Shown: piece by piece, positions 46,376 through 55,770 of the stretch
Layout of the letters: each line of letters begins with the position of its first letter
Position numbering within the stretch: the stretch's first letter is position 1
Source: Micromonospora chokoriensis
GTDB taxonomy: Bacteria; Actinomycetota; Actinomycetes; Mycobacteriales; Micromonosporaceae
DNA: 64,000 bases
NCBI RefSeq assembly: GCF_900091505.1
Contig: NZ_LT607409.1
Coordinates: 5,580,001 to 5,644,000, forward strand
Reading direction: 5' to 3'
Made by a program: the position numbers and the translations under genes
Notes under the pieces: model-generated
Told to the model about the DNA's origin: nothing
Seen by the model: the letters and a program-made list of their open reading frames with translations, nothing else
Database searches by the model: none

Positions 46376-47542
46376 CTAGCCGGCGAGGATCCGGGCGACG
46401 GCGGTGCTCAGCACGCGTACGCCGCGGGTCGAGCCCGCCTCCAGCCCGGTCAGGTCGCGCACCCGGGCCAGCCGGTAGTCGAGCGTGCGCGGGTGGATGC
46501 ACAGCGCGGCCGCGGTGTCGAGCCGGTTCATGTCGTGCTGGTAGTAGGTGTCCAGCGTGGAGACCAGGTCGGGGCCGGCGTCGAGTTGCGCCGCCACCAC
46601 CTGAAGCCACTGCCCGACCTCCGCCAGCCGGGCGGCGCCCAGCTCGGCGAAGACATCGGTGACCGTGTACGCGTGGCGCGGCACGGCCCGCGCCGGTGCG
46701 ACCTCGCTGACCTGCCGGGCCAGCGCCACGGCGTCGCCGAACGCGCGCGCCCGCCCGGGCGCGGTGCCGGCCGCGCATGGTCGGCCGGTCATCGAGGCCA
46801 CGTCGCGGGCCAGCGCGAGCCCGCGCTCGACCGCCGGCTGCCGGTCGCCCGGCGAACTGGGGATCAGCGCGACCACCTCGTGCGGCTCCGGCCAGCTCAG
46901 CGGCATCCAGTGCGTCTTCAGCAGCGCGCCGGCGAACTCGTCCCGCGCCGCCTGGTCCGGTCCGGGCGACCCGCCGGCCACCCGGACCACCGTCGCGACG
47001 ACGTGGTCGGGGACCGGCATGTGCAGGCCGCGCGCCAGCTCGGTCGCGCTGTCGTCGCCGGCCAGCAGCATCACCGTCAGCAGCCGCACCTGGGCGACGG
47101 TCGCCAGCGCGCGCCGCTGCCCCTCGATCCAGCCCCGGGTGTACGCGCCCTGGGCGGCCAGTCCCGCGGGGGCCAGCCAGGCGAGCGTGTGCATCGTCGC
47201 GGCGATGTCGTTCGGGCCGGCGGCCTCGTACACCTCGCGCAGCGTCAGCCGGGTGTGCACGAGCAGCACCTGCCGCTGCGCGGTCAGGGTGAGTCCCTTC
47301 TCGCCGCGCTGGCGGCCCATCGCGGCCATCAGGTCCAGATCCTGCACGTGGAACGGTGCGCTGTCCGCCGCGAGGTCGACAGTGCGCTGACGGAGGAAGA
47401 CCGCGAAATCGAGCATCTCCGACCGCACTCGCGGCATCACCGCGAGGTTGCGGTATTCCAGCAGCTCCTCCTGGTAGGCGTCCACCGCCCGGCGGGCGTT
47501 GTCGGCCACTCGCTGCCGCCAGAGGCTGAACAGACCGCCCAT
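46376..47542 (-). CDS. PucR-type helix-turn-helix regulator
   Basis: 388 residues from ATG 47542 (MGGLFSLWRQRVADNARRAV). The C-terminal 65 residues are the PucR/CdaR HTH: LVSTLDTYYQHDMNRLDTAA then CIHPRTLDYRLARVRDLTG and RVLSTAVARIL. The upstream 300 residues are helical with a GGDEF-like CdaR region in the middle. These regulators control purine, sugar or secondary pathways. The target may be the divergent small exported protein at 47792. Confidence 0.8.
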   Translation of the reverse strand: MGGLFSLWRQRVADNARRAVDAYQEELLEYRNLAVMPRVRSEMLDFAVFLRQRTVDLAADSAPFHVQDLDLMAAMGRQRGEKGLTLTAQRQVLLVHTRLTLREVYEAAGPNDIAATMHTLAWLAPAGLAAQGAYTRGWIEGQRRALATVAQVRLLTVMLLAGDDSATELARGLHMPVPDHVVATVVRVAGGSPGPDQAARDEFAGALLKTHWMPLSWPEPHEVVALIPSSPGDRQPAVERGLALARDVASMTGRPCAAGTAPGRARAFGDAVALARQVSEVAPARAVPRHAYTVTDVFAELGAARLAEVGQWLQVVAAQLDAGPDLVSTLDTYYQHDMNRLDTAAALCIHPRTLDYRLARVRDLTGLEAGSTRGVRVLSTAVARILAG

Positions 47543-47791
47543 GCCGGTCAACGGTAATCGATGCGTTCCGGCCACGCCGCCCGGTTGACGCGGACCGGAC
47601 AGCCTTGCGGACATTCGCAAGAACCGGGGTACGCCGGCGACCTGGTTCTCGCAATGTCACGAAGACCCGGCCACCGGCACCCTGGGACGCTTCGCCATGG
47701 ACGTCAGACGACGGCCCGGCCGGGTCGGGCGCGACCAGGTACGCGCCCCGGCATCCGCAGATCGCACAGCAATCGAGAGGTGGTTCTGGTT

Positions 47792-48262
47792 ATGACATGG
47801 CGTAGTCGACCCTCCGCCGGAGCACGACCCGGCATTCTCCGCGCATCCAGTCTGCTGTTGGCGGCGACGGCGATGCTCGCCGCGTTCATGGCCGCACCGT
47901 CTGCGGCGGTCGCGGCACCCGCGCCGAGTGGCGATGCGGCTGTCGCGGCCATCGCAGCCGAGCGGGCATCGGCGAGCTCCGCCGGCAGGTTGAGCGTCAC
48001 GACCTCGACGGCGGCCGCCGCCTCACCGGCGAAGGGCGACGGTTTCTCGGTGATGTCGGGCTCCTGCCCGTACGCCGGGCAGTACGTCGACCCGTGGCTG
48101 ATCGTGTTCCAGGGCTGCACCCTCACCGGCCAGCCGACGACCGCGGTCAGCGCCCGGTGCTCCAACGGGGCCGCCCTGGGCCCCGTGCACGTGCCGCCCG
48201 GCGTCTACGACATCTATGTCGACTGCTACCCGGCGTTCTTCAGCTCGCTCGCGTTCATCTGA
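47792..48262 (+). CDS. Small exported protein of unknown function
   Basis: 156 residues from ATG 47792 with GAGAGG about 10 nt upstream. Signal peptide: basic start MTWRSRPSAGARPG, hydrophobic SSLLLAATAMLAAFMAA and cleavage after AVAA. The mature part has an alanine-rich stretch then a compact domain with four Cys (GSCPYAGQYVDPW, VFQGCTLTGQPTTAVSARCS, VHVPPGVYDIYVDCYPAFF), probably two disulfides. No family recognised. A strong terminator follows 11 bp after the stop. Confidence 0.68.
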   Translation: MTWRSRPSAGARPGILRASSLLLAATAMLAAFMAAPSAAVAAPAPSGDAAVAAIAAERASASSAGRLSVTTSTAAAASPAKGDGFSVMSGSCPYAGQYVDPWLIVFQGCTLTGQPTTAVSARCSNGAALGPVHVPPGVYDIYVDCYPAFFSSLAFI

Positions 48263-48272
48263 TCGGCCCACC

Positions 48273-48305
48273 CCGGCACGGATCCCGTTGCGGGATCCGT
48301 GCCGG
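48273..48305 (+). terminator. Strong hairpin terminator
   Basis: Perfect 15-bp stem (CCGGCACGGATCCCG and complement) with a 3-nt TTG loop, 11 bp after the stop of the exported protein gene. Confidence 0.85.
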
Positions 48306-48399
48306 CGGTGCCGGTGACAGCGCAGCGCGTCCAGGTGCGGGCCGACCGTGTTGGCGAAGCGATCGCCGATCGTCACGTCCCAGTTGACCGACCAGGTCA

Positions 48400-48480
48400 T
48401 CGCGCCGCAGGACCGACAACGGTCGGGCGCGTCCGTCGACCGCGAGGTGGATCTTCGTGCTCGGCTCGCCCGCGGGATCG
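48400..48480 (-). mobile_element. IS5-family transposase core fragment
   Basis: Minus strand reads GEPSTKIHLAVDGRARPLSV, the conserved start of the IS5-family DDE domain (normally TKIHLAVDGRGRPL). Frame is lost on both sides. It fills part of the 428-bp gap 48263-48690, in which no intact gene was seen. Confidence 0.7.
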
Positions 48481-48690
48481 ACCGATGCCCTCGACGGCTC
48501 TCCACGATCTGCGTCGCCACGTCGATGACCTCATGTCTCACCCTCGGCGAGGTCCGATGTCTGCTGGCACACCTGATCACCACCACTCGACCCCTCGACC
48601 ACGTTCATCGACGGTCACGGTGGCGACGCCGACACCAGCACCGCGCCACAACCGCCCAAGACTCCACCTTTACCAGATGCGCCCGGCGTA

Positions 48691-51594
48691 CTAGTCGACG
48701 ACCCGACGGAGTTCGATGCGGTAGCTCTCTTCAGTGGCTGAGGACTGGACGAGGGTATCGCCGGCACAGTGGTACCGGTCGGGGGACAGTGACACCGAGG
48801 ACTCGGATGATCCCGGGCCCTGGTCGGCACCGTCGATGCTCCACACCTGCGTGCCGTTAGACACCGCGTCGTAGTAGGCGATCGTGCCGTCGCGGATCTG
48901 GTAGCGGGCGGTGATCTGGCCCTTCACGGTCAGCGCGACGCGACGGCCCTCGATGGTTGCCGTATAGGCGACGCCCGCACCGTAGTCGAGGATCGTGGTG
49001 CCGTCAGCGTGGTAGGTCTGGGTGGCGCCAGCGCCGGTGAACCGGTAGCGCAGCGAGCCGAATGGAGCCGCGTCCTCTTCGCGGACGACCTCCCGCCAGG
49101 CACCGATTACGCAGGGGTCGGCCGCGGGTGGGGCGAGGTCGGGGACCGCCGGTGGGGGGTTCGGCTTCCAATGCTGGTAATGGCCGGGGGCCTCGGCGGC
49201 GGCGGCGCTCATCCCGAGCAGGGCCAAGAGGCCGAGTGCGGCAGTCGTCGTCCGGCCCGGGTGTCGGGTTTGCACCGCTTCCGGACTGGTGACCGCCCGG
49301 TAGTTGAGAAGGGCTCTGGCCGCGGCGCCGACCAGGGCTGCGAGCACGGCTGCGATGGCGCCCCAACTGAGGATGCTGTGGAAGTGGAATCCAATGTAGC
49401 CGTCGAGCAGCAGGAGCCGGCCGTCGCACGGCTGCGCGAGATTGGTCTGTTGAACACCGGTCAGCCCGACACAGGACGACACCGCCCGGCTGACGTAGAG
49501 CCCCAGGGTGGCCAGTACCGCGGTGGTACAGACCGCCACCGGGACGAATACGGGTCGCAGGCGGGTTCGGCCCGCCGCGACGATACCGGCTGCCACAGCT
49601 TGACCCAGTACCGCGAGGGCGGTGTAGACGTTGTGGTACACCCGTAGAAACCCCGGGTTCGCGTCCCACTCCATATTCGCGGGGGCGTGCAGGATCTCGA
49701 CGGGGAGTGCGGCACGGGCGGCGAACGGCAGGGCCGCACCGACGGCGATCACCGCCAGTCCTGCACCCAGACCAGCCAGGAGAGCGCGGCGGAGGCCGAC
49801 GAGACGTTCGCTGCGACGCCACCAGCGCAGGACGACCACGGGGACGGCCCACAGGAGCACCATGCCGGCGGAGGTGATCGGAGTTTGCATCGCCTGGATC
49901 TGGAACTCGAGCATCAGGCCGGTCCAGTCGGCGAGCGTGGCGTACCAGCCGATCGCCCATCCCGGATCCGGCCTGCCGGGCCGATAGCTCGCCACGATGC
50001 TGCCGCTGAAGGACATCCAATACCAGAGGGCGAGCAGCGGAGCGCTTACGGCGACCGCGCTCACCACGATCGCGCGGCGTTGCCGGACGCCCAGCCGACC
50101 GGCGTGACCATGCTGCACGGACCACACCCAGGCGGCGGTGAGCGTGAGGCCGATCAGTAGCAGCACGGTGCTCACCGCGAAGACAGCGACGCCGGTGTCT
50201 TCGCCAACGACACCGGTGACGCTGGTCTCTATCGCGCCCATGGACAGTGGTCCGCTGGCAGCCAATCCGGCACTCAGTGCCGCAGGCAGCAGGAGCATCC
50301 GTCTCCGGGGCGCTGCCGGGTCCCGGCTGACAGCCGCCGCCAGGATGGCTGTCAACATCGTGGTGACTGGCAGCACAACCAGCGTCATGGCCATGAAGCG
50401 CGAGCCCAGCAGGTTGCCGCCGAGCAGGCTGACGCCGCGCAGCGCGAGGCCTGCGGTCAGCCCGATACCGGCCATCTCCCATCCGCCCATCCGGGCCAGC
50501 CGGTCCGTATCCGTGAGCGTCCTGGCCCGCTCGGCGGGGCTCGGATGCGTGCCGTAGCGGGACCGACCGCCCCATGCTGGCAGCGCCACCCCGCGCCGCG
50601 CCCGGGTCCCCGGCCACGGCAGAGCCGCCACGACTCTCGGCAGCGCCCCGTCGCTGTCGGACTCGGCGGCCACCACGTCGGCGTGGGTCTCCCGAGCACG
50701 CAGAATGGCATTGCGGGCCAGGTACACCACGGCGGCCAGAACCAACACGGTGACCAGGCGATGCGTCAACCGGCCGGGGTCGTCGCCGATCTGCAGCAGT
50801 GCGGCCGGAAACGGCCGCCGCAGCAGGTCGGGAAACAACGAGAGGACCAGGAACGGTGCCAGCGCAAGGAGCGCGAACGACCACCAGATGGCGATCGTCA
50901 GGTACGCCTGGTCCACGTCGCGGTTACGCAGATGAGCGAGTTCGTGACGGATTACCGCTCGGAAGCCCGGTCGATCGATGTCGAAGCGCACCAGCAGCCC
51001 GACGTCCAGAGCCACCCGTCGGCACCGCGGAAGCCCGAATGCCTGGCCTCCGTGAGTAGCGGCATAGGGGGCGAGCAGCCACGTCGGTTGATGCGGCAGG
51101 CCGGCCTGCCGCGAGAGCATCGCCAGGTCGGCAAGCACGTCGGCGTTGCCGTCGGCAGGGAGGGGGGCGAGCCGGCGCCGCCGGGCTAGCCACCATGGAT
51201 GCAGGGCGTACAGCAGACCTGCCAGACCGATCTGGCCGGCCAGCCCGACGCCGACCGTCGTCGCCTGCGCCGCGAAGAACGGCCGGACACACTGCTGCAT
51301 CAGGTACGTGCCGGTGATCGCCTGGTCGTAGCCGGTGGGCAGGCTCGCAACTCTCGCGGCGATGCCGCGCAGGCACGGGTCCACCTGGTCGTCGTTGAGC
51401 TGTTCTGTCGCGGGCAGCGACAGGAACACGGTTGTCAGGGCGACCACGCTGGAAGCGAGCACCGCCATCATGAGGGTCGCGAACCGTATGTCGGTTCGTG
51501 CCTTCCACCACCGGTGTTGGTGTGACGGTGGCGCCGGGCTACCGGCGGCGATCGCGGGTCCACCGTCGGGACTCACCGTCGCGTCGGCGCTCAT
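48691..51594 (-). CDS. M48 family membrane metalloprotease
   Basis: 967 residues from ATG 51594, which overlaps the stop of the upstream gene (ATGA). Zinc motif HELAH lies in FRAVIRHELAHLRNRDVDQA near residue 230; the third ligand region is RARETHADVVAAES near 310. About 14 hydrophobic segments surround and follow it (RFATLMMAVLASSVVALTTV first). The last 130 residues (APPAADPCVIGAWREVV, FTGAGATQTYHADGTTILDY, VALTVKGQITARYQIRDGTI) form an extracytoplasmic lipocalin-like sheet. M48 proteases cleave membrane or secreted proteins. The fused C-terminal domain is unusual for HtpX-like enzymes. Co-transcribed with 51591-52109. Confidence 0.78.
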   Translation of the reverse strand: MSADATVSPDGGPAIAAGSPAPPSHQHRWWKARTDIRFATLMMAVLASSVVALTTVFLSLPATEQLNDDQVDPCLRGIAARVASLPTGYDQAITGTYLMQQCVRPFFAAQATTVGVGLAGQIGLAGLLYALHPWWLARRRRLAPLPADGNADVLADLAMLSRQAGLPHQPTWLLAPYAATHGGQAFGLPRCRRVALDVGLLVRFDIDRPGFRAVIRHELAHLRNRDVDQAYLTIAIWWSFALLALAPFLVLSLFPDLLRRPFPAALLQIGDDPGRLTHRLVTVLVLAAVVYLARNAILRARETHADVVAAESDSDGALPRVVAALPWPGTRARRGVALPAWGGRSRYGTHPSPAERARTLTDTDRLARMGGWEMAGIGLTAGLALRGVSLLGGNLLGSRFMAMTLVVLPVTTMLTAILAAAVSRDPAAPRRRMLLLPAALSAGLAASGPLSMGAIETSVTGVVGEDTGVAVFAVSTVLLLIGLTLTAAWVWSVQHGHAGRLGVRQRRAIVVSAVAVSAPLLALWYWMSFSGSIVASYRPGRPDPGWAIGWYATLADWTGLMLEFQIQAMQTPITSAGMVLLWAVPVVVLRWWRRSERLVGLRRALLAGLGAGLAVIAVGAALPFAARAALPVEILHAPANMEWDANPGFLRVYHNVYTALAVLGQAVAAGIVAAGRTRLRPVFVPVAVCTTAVLATLGLYVSRAVSSCVGLTGVQQTNLAQPCDGRLLLLDGYIGFHFHSILSWGAIAAVLAALVGAAARALLNYRAVTSPEAVQTRHPGRTTTAALGLLALLGMSAAAAEAPGHYQHWKPNPPPAVPDLAPPAADPCVIGAWREVVREEDAAPFGSLRYRFTGAGATQTYHADGTTILDYGAGVAYTATIEGRRVALTVKGQITARYQIRDGTIAYYDAVSNGTQVWSIDGADQGPGSSESSVSLSPDRYHCAGDTLVQSSATEESYRIELRRVVD

Positions 51595-52109
51595 TCCGGC
51601 TCCTGACCTGTGGTCCCGTCGCCGACGGCCGCCGCCGCGATCAGGGCGGCGCGGTGCGGGGACATCCGACCGTGCCGGACGAGGGCCTGCATCACGATCT
51701 CGCGTACCTCCCGCCACTGTTCACGTGTCAGCGGTGCCGCCGACGGCGGCGTGTCGACCGGACTGTCGGCACCCGACGAGGTGTCGGCCGGCCTGCCCAG
51801 CACCCGGCGCACGCCCGCCCGCGTCAGGACGACACCACGATCGGCCAGATAACGGACCACCTCTGCAGCGGCGGCCATCAGCACCGGAGTCAGAAGTTCC
51901 TCGACACCCGGCGGCCCGAAGCTCAACTGACCGCCACCATCGTCACCGGTGAGCGCCCGCGCGGGGTTGGCGAAGTACGCCATCCGCAGGACGTCGAAAA
52001 CTCGGCGCTCCGCGGCGACCTGCTCGGGTTCGACGACGCCAATCCGATCGAGCATCACCCGGGCGGTCTCGGTCACCAGCGCCTCGTCAGAGGTTGGTGA
52101 GTCGGTCAT
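51591..52109 (-). CDS. Hypothetical partner of M48 protease
   Basis: 172 residues, soluble and mostly helical (MLDRIGVVEPEQVAAERRVF, EELLTPVLMAAAAEVVRYLA, REQWREVREIVMQALVRHGR). No motif recognised. First gene of a two-gene unit whose stop overlaps the protease start by 4 bp, so it is likely a regulator or chaperone of the protease. A 7-bp inverted repeat (52283-52306) lies about 175 bp upstream. Confidence 0.6.
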   Translation of the reverse strand: MTDSPTSDEALVTETARVMLDRIGVVEPEQVAAERRVFDVLRMAYFANPARALTGDDGGGQLSFGPPGVEELLTPVLMAAAAEVVRYLADRGVVLTRAGVRRVLGRPADTSSGADSPVDTPPSAAPLTREQWREVREIVMQALVRHGRMSPHRAALIAAAAVGDGTTGQEPE

Positions 52110-52972
52110 ACCGCTACTCGTTCAAAAACCCTTTGGACAGTCGGGATGACGAGCGCATGCGCGCACGGGCGCGGGACAGTGCTGGTGTGCATGAATCCAC
52201 GGTAGGGGGCCGCGGACGCCGATGATAAGAGCGTCCAGGGAGAATGTCGGAATGACGACCCGGCCACAGTTTTCGAGATGGAATGAATAGTCCGAGCTTT
52301 ATTCATCACGCCGCGCGAAGAGGTGACGTATCGGAAGACATGGCTCCGCCGTCGCCCGCCGGACCGACCCGGCCGTCGCCGATTGGGTCGCTGCCGTCGG
52401 TCGGTCCGCACTCTTCGCATCTGTCGATTACCCGACGGTCGACCGGAAGCGCGTCGACGAATGGCCGGCGATCGGGGGCACTCTCCGCCGATGACCCGAC
52501 TGACCGAGACGTGGAGCCAGGCTGACCCGGAGTGCACATGCGCCATCTGACGAACGTCAAAGTGGACGGTCTACCACGCGCGCTCAAACACCGCACACGT
52601 TTCCCTGAGGACTGAGAATTTGTAATTCGTCACGGACCTCACTCGCCGACCCGTGGATCGAAGAGATCACCACCGAGGAACGGATCGCACCACCGCGCGT
52701 TCCTTACCGGACCCGCCCGACGACCTTACGAAACTGGTTCGGCGGGCCGATGAGACTCGTGACGGCGTCTATCGCGCCGCGCGAGGCAGCCTCGGCGTCC
52801 GCGGCGGCATCGTCGACCAGGCGCGGCGGCCAGCCAGAATTCGTTCGCCGGCCATCCGCCTCTGAGGTAGGCCCATGACACGAGCACTTCGCGGCAGATC
52901 GAACGGCTGGGATGTCACTCCGCGAGGCGGCGGAGGGCTTTCCGCTTCGAATGCTGCATATAGGGTCACTCC
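52110..52972. other. 863-bp region without convincing gene
   Basis: No frame on either strand has a good start, ribosome binding site or recognised product. It holds an AT-rich stretch with an inverted repeat (ATGAATA 52283-52289, TATTCAT 52300-52306), a candidate operator for the M48 unit. The rest may be decayed sequence. Confidence 0.5.
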
Positions 52973-53614
52973 GTGAGTCTCCCGGGGGCCGTCGAGGAAC
53001 TCTGCCAGCGCTTCCTCTCGCTGACTCCGAAGGGCCTGGTGGCCGGCCTCTACTTGACTGGTGGTACCGGGTTCGGGGAGTGGATCGAGGAGCAGTCGGA
53101 CGTGGACTTCGTCGCCACCCTTGCTCACCGGCCATCCGACGAAGAGGTGGAGCAACTGCGGCAGGCACACGAGCAGCTGGCGGCGTACTCCCCGATCGAC
53201 TTCGACGGGATGCACGTCCTCGTCTCCGACCTGGCGTCCGATCCGAGGAACCTGCCACCGGTGCCCCTGGTGCTGCACCGCGAGTTCCGAGTTGGGCACC
53301 TGGACGAACTCGTCGCCTGGCACGAGTTGGCCCGGCACGGCGTCACGATCACCGGCCCGGAGCTGTCGACCCTCGACGTCTGGACCGACACGCATGTCCT
53401 GCACACGTACACCGTCAACAACCTCGACACCTACTGGCGCACCATCACCAAACAGCTCGCCACCTTTTCCACCAACGCGCCGCAGCCGGAGCTCGAGGAC
53501 CTCTTCAGTACGGCGGGACGGCAGTCCGCGGGCACATCGGCGTACACCTCAGCGAAAGCGGCCATGATCTGCGCCTCAGTGTCGGCAGTGAGCAGCCTTT
53601 TTTGCCTGGCTTGA
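52973..53614 (+). CDS. Aminoglycoside adenylyltransferase-like protein, truncated
   Basis: 213 residues, GTG start. Nucleotidyltransferase motif GLYLTGGTGFGEWIEEQSDV with DFVATLAHRPSDEE near residue 25 (G-x-G and DxD positions), then YSPIDFDGMHVLVSDLASDP, typical of AadA/DUF4111-type enzymes that adenylate aminoglycosides. After VNNLDTYWRTITKQLATF the product ends in a sequence without family features (about residues 178-213), which reads antisense through another decayed gene. The all-helical C-terminal domain is therefore mostly lost, and activity is doubtful. Confidence 0.65.
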   Translation: MSLPGAVEELCQRFLSLTPKGLVAGLYLTGGTGFGEWIEEQSDVDFVATLAHRPSDEEVEQLRQAHEQLAAYSPIDFDGMHVLVSDLASDPRNLPPVPLVLHREFRVGHLDELVAWHELARHGVTITGPELSTLDVWTDTHVLHTYTVNNLDTYWRTITKQLATFSTNAPQPELEDLFSTAGRQSAGTSAYTSAKAAMICASVSAVSSLFCLA

Positions 53615-53850
53615 ACGTGCCCGTGGGCAGGGGCAGGCCGTAGCTCATGAAGCTGTGGACGTGGTCGTCGGCGAACTTGAGCCCACCGAGGACCACGGTG
53701 CGGGCGCCGGCGTCTTTGAAGGTCTGCCAGACGTGACGCAGGTGTGCATCAGTGGCGTTGAGTCCTTCGGCGACCGGTGGCGAGCACCGCAACGAGCGCC
53801 ACGACAAGCCGAGAAACACCGGCCGGCGCAGACACGTCTCGAACATACCG
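53515..53850 (-). pseudogene. Frameshifted hypothetical gene remnant
   Basis: The minus strand reads GARTVVLGGLKFADDHVHSF then MSYGLPLPTGTFKPGKK, and at the A-run (53599-53604 as T on plus) a one-base shift gives KRLLTADTEAQIMAAFAEVY. The two readings join into one plausible protein of unknown family, broken by a homopolymer frameshift. It overlaps the end of the adenylyltransferase-like gene. Confidence 0.4.
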
Positions 53851-53888
53851 GCTAGCCGGCTGGCAGACTGCCCGGACGACGAGCCACT

Positions 53889-54158
53889 ATGGTGCCGGGT
53901 ATGCCCGCAGCAGAGACCCCGGAGCACATCGCCCGGACCCGCATGGTCACCGCCCGGGCGGTCCTGCAGGGCCAAGCCGATCTTCGGACGTACCCCTATC
54001 GCCTCTTGGCCGTGGTCTCCCACCACGGCGTCAGCGGCGACAAGGTCAGCGAAGCGGTCGCTGCCGCCGAGGTCCTCGGCCAGTTCGGCTGGGACCTCGT
54101 CAACATCTCGGAGTTCGCCTCCAACAAGATCGTCTACGCCTTCCTGCGGCGACGGTGA
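53889..54158 (+). CDS. Small conserved hypothetical protein
   Basis: 89 residues from ATG 53889, or 85 from ATG 53901 (MPAAETPEHIARTRMVTARA). Predicted helices and a strand (RLLAVVSHHGVSGDKVSEAV, LGQFGWDLVNISEFASNKIV). No family recognised. Small stand-alone gene in a region of mobile-element debris; codon use looks genuine. Confidence 0.6.
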   Translation: MVPGMPAAETPEHIARTRMVTARAVLQGQADLRTYPYRLLAVVSHHGVSGDKVSEAVAAAEVLGQFGWDLVNISEFASNKIVYAFLRRR

Positions 54159-54172
54159 CGATGAGGCGGACG

Positions 54173-54541
54173 CTACCCCTGCGGACGGCCGTTGATTTGC
54201 TCGACGGGCGGGAGCCGCCGAACGGGTTCGTCACCGATGGAGTAGACCTCCAGGCAGCACAGATAGCCCTCACCATCGACGAGTAGCACGATGCCGGCGG
54301 AGAACTCGTCGTTGCTGATGCCAGCCGAGACTGGTGCAGCGGACAACACCGGAGCCGGCGCTGCGGCACGGTCCACGGCAAGGTTGACGGTGACACAGCC
54401 GCACCCGCACCGGCCCTCGACTGTGGCGAACGGTAACTGCGCACGCAACTCGTCGCGCCCAGGGAACGGCACGGACAGCAGCCGCGCTATGACGTCCCGC
54501 TCGATGACGGTGAGCGGGCGAGGTATGTCATCGCCGGTCAT
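54173..54541 (-). CDS. Conserved hypothetical protein
   Basis: 122 residues from ATG 54541 (MTGDDIPRPLTVIERDVIAR). Contains LSVPFPGRDELRAQLPFATV then EGRCGCGCVTVNLAVDR with a CxCxC motif that may bind metal, and a strand-rich end (AGIVLLVDGEGYLCCLEVYS). Recognised as a recurrent small actinobacterial protein of unknown function. Convergent with the gene at 53889. Confidence 0.65.
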   Translation of the reverse strand: MTGDDIPRPLTVIERDVIARLLSVPFPGRDELRAQLPFATVEGRCGCGCVTVNLAVDRAAAPAPVLSAAPVSAGISNDEFSAGIVLLVDGEGYLCCLEVYSIGDEPVRRLPPVEQINGRPQG

Positions 54542-54758
54542 AGTGCCGCCTGATGGGGCAGGCCGGCATGGAACCGCAGCAGCCAGACCTTGTGCTCGCC
54601 AGGATCGGGTGAGCACTTTCGATCAGCTGGTCGAGTTGACCGGCACGATCACGGGATGGCCCGTGATCGGTCACGGTCGCCTCCCGATTGAGCCATAGCC
54701 GACGGTGTCATCAAAACCTGACCGGGGATGCACAGCGGAATGATGAAGTTGCAAGCCA

Positions 54759-55499
54759 CTACCGGGCTCCCCATTCGACGACACCAGTGAGGTCGTTGGT
54801 CACGCGGTTAAGCGAAATCCACGATCCACCGGGAGGGGCCTGCATACGCCAGTCGTTGTCACGCCAAAGCAGGGTGAGCGTAAGCACGTGGTAGCGCGCG
54901 GTGCCTACTGACGGGGCGCGCAGAACTAGCCCGATGACGGCAGTGTCGGGGCTGTAGGACTGGTAGCTGAAGCCAGCGATCTGGCTCAGCTCGCCGGGCT
55001 CCGAGGAGTGGTCGGGGTTGGCGCGCAGGGCGGCCAGGAGCTGGTCGCGGTTGTTGCTGGGAAGGAACTGGCGTTGGACGGTGGGTTCCCAGCAGTCGCG
55101 ACCTGCGGAGGCTGATGAGCGGATCATGATCTGCGCCGCCGCGATAAGAGCGCCGTCGGGCGTGTGTGCATAGCTCACGGCAGTTCCGCCGGCGATGCGG
55201 GTAGGGCCGGCCGTCGCGCTGACCGGCACGGCGGTCTGGCCGACCAGCTCCCACCGCACACCGTCCGGCGGGGCGATCGGCACAGCGGTGGCCAGACTCT
55301 GCGCCGTCGTGGTGCCGTCAGGGACCAAAGCCGCGGATGGCGTCGTGCCGGTGGCATCGACTTCGTCATCGCCGCCCCGTGTGATGGCGAGCAACACGGC
55401 GGCGATGACGACGGTCACCACGAGCGCTGCGGAGGCGATGACGCCCGGCCGCGTCCACGGCGGACGGTCGGCGAAGTCCTGGCGGGCAGTGCGGGGCAT
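54759..55499 (-). CDS. VirB8-like/conjugation-associated membrane protein
   Basis: 246 residues from ATG 55499, with GGAGGATCTCC directly upstream. One N-terminal transmembrane helix (VIASAALVVTVVIAAVLLAI) and a periplasmic domain with GTAVSYAHTPDGALIAAAQI and RWELVGQTAVPVS-like sequence. This layout is typical of proteins encoded in actinobacterial integrative conjugative elements (VirB8-like, DUF8175). Without a profile search it is an informed guess. Fits the decayed element around it. Confidence 0.55.
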   Translation of the reverse strand: MPRTARQDFADRPPWTRPGVIASAALVVTVVIAAVLLAITRGGDDEVDATGTTPSAALVPDGTTTAQSLATAVPIAPPDGVRWELVGQTAVPVSATAGPTRIAGGTAVSYAHTPDGALIAAAQIMIRSSASAGRDCWEPTVQRQFLPSNNRDQLLAALRANPDHSSEPGELSQIAGFSYQSYSPDTAVIGLVLRAPSVGTARYHVLTLTLLWRDNDWRMQAPPGGSWISLNRVTNDLTGVVEWGAR

Positions 55500-55770
55500 T
55501 GGAGATCCTCCTGAATCAGCGCGGTGACCACCGATTTTGCCTATCGGCAGCACAAATCAGATGGATGATCTTCGTGGTGCAGAGAAGGCGTGCCAGCCGC
55601 CATCAGGTCGGAACTCGCCTTCGTTGGGTGAGGGCGCCCCGCTGTTGGGCTGACCCGGCTGCTACGAGGTGTCCCGGTTTCCCGGAAGGTCTGCCGCAAT
55701 CATTATCGGACTCGACCCAGCGACGACCGCGTGCTGTCAACGTGTGGATAACGCTGGTCGGTGCTGAGAA

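Noticed and set aside
46290..47660. Second long minus-strand frame within the PucR-type gene
   Set aside because: Arg/Gly-rich product; the other frame carries the clear PucR helix-turn-helix.
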